Both the position numbers and the translations under genes were made by a program. Shown piece after piece: positions 1 to 10,226 of a stretch of DNA of 64,000 nucleotides; the stretch's first letter is position 1; each line of letters opens with the position of its first letter. The stretch covers positions 62,001 to 126,000 of the forward strand of contig NRSV01000036.1 in assembly GCA_002286855.1 (NCBI GenBank), read 5' to 3'. This stretch comes from Bipolaris cookei (lineage: Eukaryota; Ascomycota; Dothideomycetes; Pleosporales; Pleosporaceae). The notes beneath the pieces were generated by a model. It did no database searches. It worked only from the letters and a program-made list of their open reading frames with translations, and was not told the DNA's origin.

Positions 1-832
1 GGTAAATGTCTGCAAATTCTATTTGGATATTCTAAGCATAAGAGCGCTAAGAATGGTAACTTAGGGTTTGTTGGGTATACGTACATATAGATCTGTTGCT
101 TAATGTGACCCCGTGGATTTGGTGGTGATGAAAATATTCGCTCCATACGCCCGTGCCTCGCCATCATGCGCTACGCATGGGTTACCATTCTACAGTCTCC
201 ATACGTTGTCATTGGCTGCTGTCGCGTCGCATGTGGAACTTGTCCTGTGATCACCAATTCTCCTTTCTCATGCATGATAGCCGTGTCCGTAGTCCGGCGG
301 ACCCGTTGCCTGCATGAGTCGGGCTGCCTGCCGCCGCTGTCAAACTCCTGCCAAACCCATCCATCCTCTCGGTGCGTCTGTAGTCTGAGGATGTGGATCG
401 GCTGACGGTAATTACGATCTACTCGAGGACCGTACCGGTAGGTGCTGCAACGTGAAACTTGGGGACACTAGCATTTCCTAGTCTGTCCATTATAAAATGC
501 GGAGCTCCTCCCGTAATCAAGACCCTTTGTTCAAGACGGTCCGTTTCCCCACTATACTAGTCTGGGAACTAACCGCAGCGAATACACTACAAGCAAAGTC
601 ATTCACACGACACGCTGCCCCCTTTACCGAGCGAACAAGGCTCCGAAGTCAAGCGTAAACTCACACGGCACAGGCCGTACCTGCTCTCTTAGTTCTATTA
701 TCTTGGCACTTGACCGCCGTTTTGATCATATCTCTTGCCCTGTTGTTGTATACTTACTTCACAAGTTCCCACCTCTCTTACATAACCCTTCTACCATTAC
801 TTCGGAAACAGCACATCGACAAAGCTTGAATA
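1..832. other. Intergenic region upstream of the first gene
   Basis: No supportable gene is visible. A TATAAAA string lies at 491-497, about 335 bp before the first start codon, and could be a TATA box for a long leader. The short open frames here have no family features. Confidence 0.5.
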
Positions 833-1963
833 ATGTCGAGAATCGCAGTTGTCTGGTCAGGTTTAACTGACGATGATGAGGAAGCGCAGACCTGGTACGA
901 AAACAGGCATGTGCCTGCTACCATTGCGAAGATTGAATCTTCGGCGCGCACCGCAGAGCAAACCCCCGAGAATCCGTTCCAAGAAGTGAATGAGGTCAAC
1001 GGGAAGCATATGACCATTTACGACTTGCCTGAGGAAGAGTCGATAGAAGATTTCGAGGCAAAGATTGGCCCGACATTGGGCGACGTTCCAGAAGGCGCAC
1101 GCTTGAACACTCGGTCTTACAAAGAGTATTTCAAGTTTCACGGCGACGAATGGAGAGACGGTATGTTTGCCTCACGGGCTCGCCCACACAAAGAGATACT
1201 ATGAAAGCTGACACCCTACAACAGACCCTCGCGATGTTCGAATGTGGGCCATAGTCCTCTGGCAACCAAAACCAGAAGTTCATGACGAATTCATAGAATG
1301 GTTCATAGACGAATTCATCCCCGGAATGCTCGACAGCCCCGAATTACTACGCACGCGCGTATTTACGCTCGAGCATGCAACGAATATCCGAGAGCAAAAG
1401 TACGAACCAATAGACAAAGACTCTCTCCTGAAATTTTTGACCATCTGGGAGTTTGAGAGTGAAGAATTCCCATGGGAAATTATGGTTTACCTGGGAAGTT
1501 CAGAAAAATGGCGATATTACATGGAAGGCGGGCTGGTGGTATGTTGCATATGCTACAGCAGTTTGAAGATGCACAATTGCTGACGTTCCATTACAGAATT
1601 GGGAGATTGCGCAATACATGGTAAAGAACAACTATCCTGGAACGGAGGAAGAAGAAGATTCTGCGATAACGAGCCTAGAAGTGCCCTGCCCGTAGTCGCT
1701 AGAGAATCGTTAAAAAAAGCATTCTTGCGGAGGCTGATATTGCATAGGAATATAGGGACGGGGACGAGGACGAGGACGAGGACGACGAGGACAGATACAG
1801 CGAAGACCAAAGCAGGGATGAGGATAGAGACAGTGAAGATCAAAATAGCGAGGACCAGAACAGGGACAAAGACAAGGACTATCGAAATGGCGTACACCAT
1901 TTTAGCGACGATGACGACATAGAAGGCGAAGGAGGCTATACCAATCGATATGTGATAAGGTGA
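833..1963 (+). CDS. Tandem dimeric alpha/beta-barrel (EthD-like) protein with acidic repeat tail
   Basis: Exons 833-1160, 1225-1538 and 1597-about 1680 join in frame. An optional last exon about 1757-1963 adds an Asp/Glu-rich tail. Without that last splice the protein ends at a TAG at 1693-1695 (246 aa). The N-terminal half has a WYENRHVPA stretch near residue 21, resembling the W-Y-x-x-H-x-P signature of EthD/dimeric alpha-beta barrel proteins. A second half (MWAIVLWQPKP...) looks like a diverged repeat of the same fold. Such folds occur in oxygenases, decarboxylases and stress proteins; no catalytic residue can be assigned, so no reaction is claimed. The first two introns have good GTATGT donors. 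The last has a weak GTGCCC donor but a good CTGAT branch site and TAG acceptor. The acidic frame stays open to 1963 and reads as a plausible D/E/S tail. Confidence 0.55.
1757..1900 (+). repeat. GAC/GAG-rich purine low-complexity repeat
   Basis: Nearly pure GAGGAC repetition around 1765-1795 grades into looser GAAGAC/GAGGAT/GACAGG units. In one frame it reads as alternating Asp-Glu, in another as Arg-Thr. The Asp-Glu frame is continuous with the upstream gene if a small intron is removed. Confidence 0.7.
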
Positions 1964-3955
1964 CGAGCTGGATGAACAGAACGGCTACCTGGGGTCTGAG
2001 CTTAAATCCTCTTTTTCCTTTCAGTACCAATATCTTTTCTGTGTATGTATACTTTGCGAGTTGGATGCATAGTACGATACGTAATTGTCTAGTTCTTGAA
2101 TATGTTCCTCCTGCTTGGAATCGACAAAGGGGCACTGGGTATGCCTGTTGTTTTTGTGGAGCAGTCCTCCAGCTTGCTAGCATGCGTGTGCATTGATTCA
2201 AAGGAAATGATTGGTGGCCTAGTACGAACGCGATGTGTGGACGGATAAAAGGTTCAATCTTGGAATGCCCTCGTTTCGGAAAGTGTGGGGCTCAGATGAA
2301 TGAGTTCGGTCATGGCGATGTGCTGCAGGCGTATTTTTTATTAAGTTCAATTTTGGATCCGATAGGTTTGATTTCGACAACATTGAGTGATGTTGAACTC
2401 GTTTAGAAGTTCCCAGATGATGCTTTAGCCTGCCTCGGGATGCATGATGACGGGCATTTAACGCACAGCGATCACCCATGCAGCCACCCTGTGTGTGGCT
2501 CCACATTGCTTGTGTAGAACCGACGCCGAAAACGAGATTTGCCGACTCTTGAACCGTCATACCGGGTTGGATAAAATAAACTATCGGGCCATTCCAAAAG
2601 AACGGACCCCTGTGACAGTTGATGTCCACCGCTACTTTCTTCCGTCTCAATATTGTTACAAGCTACAATAGAACGAGCATCTATACCAACAGTTTGGAGC
2701 GCCGAATGCTTTGGTATTGTAGATCTTGCAGGTTTCCGACTAAGTCGTTTTCCAGGAACAGGGAGCGCGTTCAACTGTGAGATCTCTGGCTCACGTCGGG
2801 CGGGCTGTTCTTTTAGGCAAAGTCCTTTGCGGTCTCTAAGATCACTCTGCTCATCCATGCCTCGAGTAGAGCTGGGACGCGATTTACCTGTTCTTACAAC
2901 ACGATGCAGACCATACAGAATATGTCATGGAATCTGGAGCATTTTCGTTCTCTGACGCGTAGTAGACTCCCTGCTCAAGGAGGTACCGGGGGACTGCGCG
3001 AATGTTACAAAATCTGTCCCACACTGTTGTTTAAAATAATTTTTAGACATGGCCTTGCTTTTCCCTAGCCACTATTTCGCTTGTAGTTTTCGAATCGTTT
3101 GCCTCAACCTCTAACCCCTATCGTAATTTACTATATCCGGTACACTGACGAAGCCTGCTCTCTCGTTATCATCAAGATCGGCACGTCCCACATCCACGTA
3201 GTGACGTATTTTGTGGTCTCTACAGGTTCTTGTCCCGTACCCGGCTCTGTAGACGAAAAATCGGCTTTTCTTCCTACTCTTGTGCCTCTTCCGTACGCAA
3301 AAATATCGTAGATATGCGGCATCAGTATTCGCAGGCTCCTTTGGATTTGAGAATAAAAGAGCCCTAAAAGCACCGCGCACGCCGCATTTCGCGAGAGCTT
3401 CGAACACTAAGACATTCCAAGTGAATAAGAGCAAGTGACAACAATGCTGGTGGTATGAGATTACTTACCATGTGGATGCCTGCTAGCCTCCATACGTATT
3501 TAGGATGCGCATGGTTACCACAATAACGACTGAAAATGCAAGTACGATCGTCTTTTTTATCAGCCCGCGTGTGACAAGGCAGTAAGAGCAATGCCATGTC
3601 TCGGAGGCAGCAACCGGGCCTTGGTATACTTGGTTTCCTAGTGCTGTTCTCAGGTCAATATGACAACGACACTTTACTGAAAGAAGACGGTCGCATCGCC
3701 CATTACGTGCAAAAGCGTGACAGCTTCATTGCTTAAGTCAAGGAAGAGATCAATATGAGTGCAGCCCATGAGGCTGCAGTAGTTCCTCGGAAGGTTCCAA
3801 CGAAAAATCGTGTTCAATGACTGGGGTGAAAGAGTCAGATGTACATGATACACCGATTTCTAGAACTCAGGAGAAGTGCTCTAGGAGCGATGTTGTCGTT
3901 CCGTACGTTGATACCCCACTCCGTACATTATAAAAAGTCATGTTGAACTAATCCC
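1964..3955. other. Gene-free interval before the first transposon
   Basis: About 2 kb with only short, overlapping open frames on both strands. None shows a conserved motif, a credible signal peptide or a spliced extension. No repeat or RNA gene was recognised. Confidence 0.5.
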
Positions 3956-3957
3956 TA

Positions 3958-4001
3958 CAGTAGAGGTTCGCGTAACGCCCGGGTTCGCGCAACGCCCCAC
4001 C
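3958..4001 (+). repeat. Left 44-bp terminal inverted repeat of pogo element
   Basis: It begins CAGTAGAGGTTCGCGTAACG and matches the reverse complement of 6023-6066 over all 44 bases. Inside it a unit of about 16 bp (GGTTCGCGTAACGCCC, then GGTTCGCGCAACGCCC) occurs twice in tandem, as expected for paired transposase-binding boxes. Confidence 0.93.
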
Positions 4002-4047
4002 TCACCCCAACAACAACAAAACTTCAACACCACACAACTCCACCAAT

Positions 4048-5914
4048 ATGGATCCGATTCAAAAAGCAATTGAAGAAATCGAATCGCGCGAACCAGGAGA
4101 TGATTTCTCGTACGGCAAAGTTGCTGCCAAGTACGGTGTTGAGCGTAGCACGCTGGCTCGAAGGCACCAAGGGCTTTCAACAACCCGCAACGCTGCGCAC
4201 CAAGTACTCCACCCAGAACACGAAGCTGAGCTTGTACAATATATCAAAACGCTTCATGAGCGAAGTTTGCCTCCTTCAAGAGTAATGATACAACAGTTTG
4301 CCAGCCAGCTGGCTGGCAAACCGGTCTCCAGAAGCTGGGTTACCCGGTTTATCCACCGCCATCCCAAGTATCTCATCTCACGCTACACCAAAGGCATGAC
4401 CAAGGAACGGACTAAAGCTGATTCCGGAGCCAAATAAAACTTGTATTTCAAGCTTCTCCTTGAAAAGATGGAGGAGTACGATATACAGCCGCTCCATATA
4501 TTCAATATGGACGAAAAGGGGTTTCAACTCGGAGGGGTTTCAACTCGGCCGGGTTGGGGGAACAAAGCGTATATTCAATAAGACGCTTTGGGAGCAAAAG
4601 GGGAAAAGGCAAGTACTTGAAGACGGCAACAGCGAGTGGATAACAGTGGTGGCTTGTATTTGTTCGGATGGCAAACCTCTAAGTCCTACACTCATCTTCC
4701 AGGGAGCCAACGGAGCTGTTCAATCAAGCTGGGTTGAAGCTATACAAGCAGGGGAGCACTCAGTCTTTGTAACCTCATCTCCCTCCGGCTGGAGCAACAA
4801 CGATATTGGGTTAGCTTGGCTCAAAGGGGTGTTCGAACGGGAGACTAGACGACACGCTTTGACTGGGTATCGATTACTACTCCTTGACGGCCACGGATCC
4901 CATGTAACCATGGAGTTTATTGAGTTTTGCCACGAACACAAGATCCTGTTGTTTGTATTTCCGCCTCACGCTACCCATACGCTTCAGCCACTTGATGTGG
5001 TGATGTTCAAACCCCTTGCACAAGCTTACTCAAATGAGCTGTCCGGATACCTCCAGGACAGTCAGGGGTTACTCAATTTGACCAAAGGAGACTTCTTCCC
5101 GCTCTTCTGGAGCTCCTGGAACAGCGTATTCAAACCTCCACTCATCAAGAGGTCTTTTGAAGCCACGGGTATATACCCACCCAACCCAGACGCTGTACTC
5201 AAGAAGTTTGCCAAGGAGGCTTCAGATTCTGACAGCAGTCAGTCAGTCCTCTCCGGTGAGGATTGGCTCAAGCTCAAGTCAATTGTACGCCGTGAGGTGA
5301 AGGATCAGAGCAGTAAAGACGTCAAGAAGCTTCAACGAAGTTTACACCACATTGCAGCTCAAAATCAACTCCTCCACGGTGAAATCCGGGGCCTCAAGCG
5401 GTCCCTGGCCATCAAGGAGAGGCGACCAAAGCAGAGCTACACCCTCCAGCTTGATGAGGACGAGGTTTACCATGGGGGAGCCAAATTGTGGTCGCCCAGG
5501 AGTGTACAACGAGCTCGCGATCGTCGGGCTTCACAACAACAACAAGCCGAGCTTGAAAAGCTTCAAAAAGCCAAGCAAGCCGAGATCAAGAAGGCAGCTC
5601 GCGATTGTGATCTTCAACTCAAAGCTGTGAGGCGTGTAGAGCGGGAGAAACGGGCGGAGGAGAAGAGAAAAGATGACGCTGCAAAGCAGGCCAAGAAACA
5701 ACACCAGCAGCTCATCAACAACACCAAAAAGCTTATAAAATTATCCCAAAAGGGTAAGCGCAAGGCTTCAACAGCTCACAAGCCAGCTGCAAAGCGTCAG
5801 AAACGTGTTGTGGGTGGTACAGCTTCTGTGGGAGCCCGGGTAGTTGCACAGCCAGTTCCACCCAAAACCACCAGAACGCGTACAATCCGCCGCCCAAAAA
5901 AAGATTTAGACTAG
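4048..5914 (+). pseudogene. pogo/Fot1-type DDE transposase, disrupted
   Basis: The N-terminal part (4048-4437) contains a Psq/CENP-B type helix-turn-helix (SYGKVAAKYGVERSTLARR and a following HTH ending in WVTRFIHRHP). The frame stops at TAA 4435-4437. Read past that stop it continues to IFNMDEKGF, where an exact 16-bp tandem duplication (4517-4532 and 4533-4548) shifts the frame by one. The remaining 1.36 kb is open to 5914 and carries the DDE_1 catalytic core: the first Asp in NMDEKGF, the second in LLLDGHGSH, the third in LQPLDVVMF. The C-terminus is a basic, Lys/Gln/Glu-rich coiled coil. All three catalytic aspartates remain, so the copy looks recently inactivated. Sequencing or assembly error at the duplication cannot be excluded from one sequence. 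Confidence 0.88.
4517..4548 (+). repeat. Exact 16-bp tandem duplication inside the transposase gene
   Basis: AGGGGTTTCAACTCGG occurs twice head to tail. One copy is enough to keep the transposase frame; the extra 16 bp shift it by one base and encode a second GF-Q-L motif in the shifted frame. Confidence 0.9.
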
Positions 5915-6022
5915 CGCAAAGTCTTCGCAGGCTATTATATAGTATAAATCTACTTTTGCGCAATTATATCACGATTTGTTGAGGCGTTACAGCTGCAATA
6001 CTCATGAAGCTGTTGTGTTGTG

Positions 6023-6066
6023 GGTGGGGCGTTGCGCGAACCCGGGCGTTACGCGAACCTCTACTG
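6023..6066 (-). repeat. Right 44-bp terminal inverted repeat of pogo element
   Basis: It is the perfect reverse complement of 3958-4001 and ends CTCTACTG immediately before the TA at 6067-6068. Confidence 0.93.
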
Positions 6067-6068
6067 TA

Positions 6069-6585
6069 GTGCCTGATATGCTTGCCCTAATTTAGGGTTC
6101 CCAGGCTCATTCCAACAAGCGATTAAAACCCTATTCAGTTTCATGCTTACTGAAGCCAGTGATGCATTCAGATGTGGCCAGCACGAAAAATGTCGCCTAG
6201 GCTGTCGAGTCAATTAACGGCTCTAGGGAGCACGCAGATACTTATGATACCAAGCCAGAAGAAAACAAAAGATACGATCATTGATGTACTATTCTCAATA
6301 GCCAGGCGGTACACTAGTCTTCAAATTGCAGTAACATGGCATTGGATACATTGTAAAATGGTAAATTTATACCAATGAATGAAATCTCTCACGGTCGGAC
6401 AACTTAGCGCATCCTAGTCAGCGACCCCTCACCCCGCTCGAAGTCTTTGTGACTCTCAGCAACATGCCTGTTCAGTGCAGGCCCCAGCAAACAAGCGATG
6501 GTACTGATTGAGTGAAACCCCCCCTAAAATATCGTACGAGCAGGTCTACTACTTTCGGCCTACCCAACCTCGTCAAATGTTTGCA
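6069..6585. other. Spacer between pogo element and sulfite oxidase
   Basis: No gene or repeat is recognised. It presumably includes the 3' untranslated region of the minus-strand sulfite oxidase gene ending at 6586. Confidence 0.5.
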
Positions 6586-8409
6586 TTACTCCTCCGGGTC
6601 ACGGCCACCACGCCTCCTCATTTCCTCCAGGTACTCTTCTTCCGTCTCAAGATCGAATGGTACAGGCCTAGTGATAGGGTTGATTGAAGTCTTATGTTCT
6701 TCAAGCTGTTTAAGACGTCGAGCAGTTTCTGGCTTGGTAGTGTTGACGCTGTAGAGCTTGACGCGGCTATCGAACGTGTTAGTATGATAATCTTGAAAAC
6801 TAGCAACGAGGTTTTTTTGGAGAGACGACTTACTGGCAAGAGGATGTTACATGAAGATCCCAGTTCCTATCCAAGGTTAGTGCGATTCGATGGCGGCAAA
6901 CTGAGTGATGCTTACCATGCGCTTCGTACGAATGTCGGCTGGGTCTAGAGTCCATGTCAGCAAATGGTCTTTCCGCAGCAGCAGGACAAAATGCTATCCG
7001 GGATGGTTAGAGGCATATTTTACGAATTACTTACGTTCAAGGCGTCATCCCAGCAACGCACACAAAACTCTCTAAGAGGTTGTTAGTCTCGGTTACTAAG
7101 AAGATGATAATTGAAGAACTTACAGCCAGCCCTCTGCATCGACAGGGACATCCATCCACCAGGTGCGCCAGGCATGGAAGTACTTTTTACTTAAATTCTC
7201 ATATGGCACTTCATACCAAACACCACCTCCATCGTTGCTGACTTCGACTCGCTCTGGCCAGCCGCTACCACTGTATGCCCAGCCAGTCATGCGAATCTTT
7301 CCGTCATGGACAATGACATCTTTGTCAACCGGTGTCATGATAGCGCTTGACACTGGCATGGTCTGAATGCTGAAGCCATTGCTGTACGTTACGTTTTGCT
7401 TTCCTTTTTGAGGAGTGTAGTATAGGTATTCCTTCATCTGGACTGGGGCCAGGGACGGGTTCTCAATGACGTTGATGCGTGTTAGCCATTTGCAGCTTCT
7501 TGCTCCAATATAACCCATCACAATTACACGGAGGGGTGCTCCGTGAATGGCAGGTAATGGCTTCCCATTCATCTCCCATGCAAGAATGACCTCATTGATG
7601 TTGACCTTGCGGGTTGGTACCGACACAGCATAGTTGTACACCTGTCCTTTCTTGAAGTATGTGTCGGCACCAAAGAACTCCACATGCTTTCCCTCTGGCT
7701 TTATACCACAGTACCTAAGAACCTTCTTCAGGCTGACACCGACGTAGCGGGCAGTACCAATGGCGCCCTCACCCCAGGGTGCGTTGATGAGTTCGTCACC
7801 ATCTCCGGGATAGTCGTGAATTTGCTCGATACGACGCGTGCCACTGCATTGTAGGGTGACGACAGTACTCATGCGTGGAAACATACTTTCATCCTGAAGC
7901 TCCTTCAAGGTTATCTTCTTCGGCGTATCGACCAGACCTTCAACTTCAAAGAAGTACTTCTCGGGGTCAATCTCAGGGACACCGCCGTGGTTTCGGATAA
8001 AGTGGTCTTTGTTGTCGGTGATCTCGGTCTCGACTAGTCGCTTTCGGGGAGGCTCGCCATTGTAAGGAAATTGCAAGACATGCACCATGTCCTCGCTCTT
8101 TTCTTTCTTGACATAGTTCCATGAGATGGCTGGCAGGTCCTTTGTAGTCTTTCCCAAAGCGTAATGGTAGTATTTCCATCGCACACCCTCGAGTACAGGA
8201 TTTGTCTTGGGGAGTGGGAGCAATTGGAACTCCGGCGGGACAGGGAAATCATACTTCGATAGGATCTCTGCCGCCTTTTTCTTCTTCTCAGGGTATCTCT
8301 CCCATTCAATGTAACCCTTCCATCCTTCTCGCTCTTCGGGAAATTCGGGTTCCTCAGATGTCAAAAGTACAAAAGGCTCTGCGTACGGTTCAGCGGGTGC
8401 CATTGTCAA
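6586..8409 (-). CDS. Sulfite oxidase-type molybdopterin enzyme (no cytochrome b5 domain)
   Basis: Five exons on the minus strand (7124-8409, 7035-7071, 6916-6944, 6834-6866, 6586-6766) give a 521-aa protein with every junction in frame. The oxidoreductase molybdopterin-binding domain is clear: FIRNHGGVPEID near residue 138, and the molybdenum-ligand cysteine in TLQCSGTRR at about residue 188. It is followed by the Mo-co dimerisation domain (about 330-500) with WAYSGSGWPERVEVS and, across the small exons, the VRCWDDALN / TQPTFVRSAWNWDLHVTSSC segment. Family members oxidise sulfite to sulfate. There is no N-terminal presequence or haem domain, unlike animal mitochondrial enzymes, and no C-terminal peroxisome signal (ends DPEE), so a cytosolic location is inferred. 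A second ATG two codons in (8403) is an alternative start. Confidence 0.88.
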
Positions 8410-9934
8410 GGTACAAGGTGTGAAGATGGCAGCGTTCAGGGCTACCCAGCATTAGCCTGGGGAAACACCCACTAAGTATCACGATACCGATAGCACCGAC
8501 ATCTCGAGTACCACATGTCACAATAAAAGGCTAATTGCTCATTAAGCGTGGGTCATGACAGTTTGTCGCAGTGTTTGCTGCAAGTAATCCATGTATGGCG
8601 CTCGACTAGCAGATGGACTCTTTGCGCTGGCAAATCAGAAGGTCAATGACATTTGTAATGCGACATACGAAGCACACTTTTGATATATGACTGCGTCACG
8701 ATGATGAGTACTAGGATAGCTGCCGTGCAGGGGTTGAGCCATGTCAACCAATGATGCTAATCTCTGTCAACCGAGCTAAGAGCCGAAGATGTCTGAGGAG
8801 TACGCAATAGGCACGCCATTGCTGAATAAAAATTGACGAGGCTTGGTACGAAGTGTTGTACACCATGTCTGCAATCGTATTTACCTAGCTAGTCAGCGTT
8901 ACTTAGACCCATAAATCCCTAGAATAAGGAGAATTGAGCCAATTATAGCCACTGCCTACAACACTTCAGGTTGCAACCCAAATCGCATGCCAAAAAAAAC
9001 TTTGCTGACGCCTGGAATGCATTGTGGTTAGTGTAAAGCATAACACGTTTGCAGAAATGGTGTACGGGTAAAGCGGGAAATAGCTTCATGAGTAATTGAT
9101 GACATGCATGACGTAGTTGCTCGGCGCTGCACAAATACTCTACCAGGGAGATCCGTAGCATTGAAGCGGAGGAGACAACGAAATAGGTCTAGAGCAGAGA
9201 AGGAGATAAAACAAGGAACATCACGATGACCGTTGGTGTTGCGGAGCATATGAAATGGCTCCTGCACGTGTTTCTCGGCGACATGCATGACACTAGTGCA
9301 AATATGACTTGGTGTGAACGTGGCCTGGCAGAAAGTTGAACACTACGACACTTGTTGTCGAATACAATTGGTACAAGAGCCCCCAAACATGTGAAACAAC
9401 AAAACTCACAATATAGATATTGCTCATAGCTTCTTCTAATGTTCAAGGCTGGTTACTTGCATACAGCCCTCCCATTCGTTCAACTCACTTTAACTGCAAG
9501 ATGGAATGAATCTCCTCGTGACGATTTTTACAAACGGCGTGCTCCCGCTGAATTCCAAATGTCCATTAAATCCCGTATCGAGATAAGTCCCTTGAACCCC
9601 CAAAGACAAAGCAGAGCAACCATGCCACACAGCCACCCGCACTAGCGTGTCACTCTGAGATTCAGACAGGGTGTCGAACCATTGCAATACGATGCGATAC
9701 GTCCCTCTGAGTATATGGCGTATTTAACGAAGAGAATACACAATGAAGGATGCCACAGAATTCTCCTTTCGCCTGTCATCGAAAACTGATCAGGATCTAC
9801 TAGAAGCTGTAGGCCACCGCGGTCTTGTAAACTATTCTACCAAACTAATACAAGGTAAACGTCGAAAGACCCCTCTCGAGTCCTGCTCATGTACTGCTTG
9901 TTCAGGTGGTATCTACAAAAAGGTATGCTCGGCA
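8410..9934. other. Intergenic region between sulfite oxidase and hAT element
   Basis: About 1.5 kb holding the sulfite oxidase promoter at its left end. The overlapping short frames show no recognisable domain, and no RNA gene or repeat was identified. Confidence 0.5.
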
Positions 9935-9942
9935 GTTCCATC

Positions 9943-9963
9943 CAGCGATTGACATGGTCAGGC
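9943..9963 (+). repeat. Left 21-bp terminal inverted repeat of hAT element
   Basis: It begins with CAG and shares TGACATGGTC and a GGC end with the reverse complement of 13086-13106. The preceding eight bases form the target duplication. Confidence 0.8.
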
Positions 9964-10002
9964 AACCCAAGTTGCCCGACCAGGCCCAGCCCAGCCCAAG
10001 TG

Positions 10003-10022
10003 CCCCATGGGCGCCCATGGGG
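10003..10022. repeat. Perfect 20-bp palindrome near left hAT end
   Basis: CCCCATGGGCGCCCATGGGG equals its own reverse complement, and the symmetry continues imperfectly outward (CAAGTG...CATTTG). The same motif, 19 of 20 bases, recurs near the opposite end of the element at 13046-13064. Confidence 0.9.
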
Positions 10023-10226
10023 CATTTGGGCACGGCCAAGCTTTTGACATTAGTATTACTAATCTATGTATAAATGGTTGGTCTTGCTACTAGTATAAAA
10101 CGCTTGTTCTGAAGTGCAATATCAACTCACTTATATAATGAGGGATAAGATCTTCTACTATATTACTACATTTCTACGATAACAGAACTTCGAACAAACA
10201 ACGTGCGTGCGTAACACGGTACTAAT

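Larger units (their letters stand above)
3958..6066 (+). mobile_element. pogo/Fot1-type (Tc1/mariner superfamily) DNA transposon, 2109 bp
   Basis: The element is bounded by perfect 44-bp inverted repeats (3958-4001 and 6023-6066) and flanked on both sides by TA (3956-3957 and 6067-6068), the target duplication of Tc1/mariner/pogo elements. It carries one DDE transposase gene in the + direction, broken by two lesions. Identical termini argue for a recent insertion, or for retention as a substrate of a transposase supplied elsewhere. There is no sign of the heavy C-to-T change typical of repeat-induced point mutation, although this was not counted systematically. Confidence 0.93.

Noticed and set aside
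166..405. Cysteine-rich 79-residue open frame resembling a small secreted protein
   Set aside because: No convincing hydrophobic leader after the Met, no cysteine spacing pattern, and it lies in non-coding-like sequence.
1599..1922. Arg-Thr repeat frame over the GAGGAC tract
   Set aside because: It is another frame of the same repeat; the Asp-Glu frame connects better to the upstream gene.
2219..2858. Overlapping minus-strand frames of 128-143 residues
   Set aside because: No domain, composition or splice support; length is within chance for this base composition.
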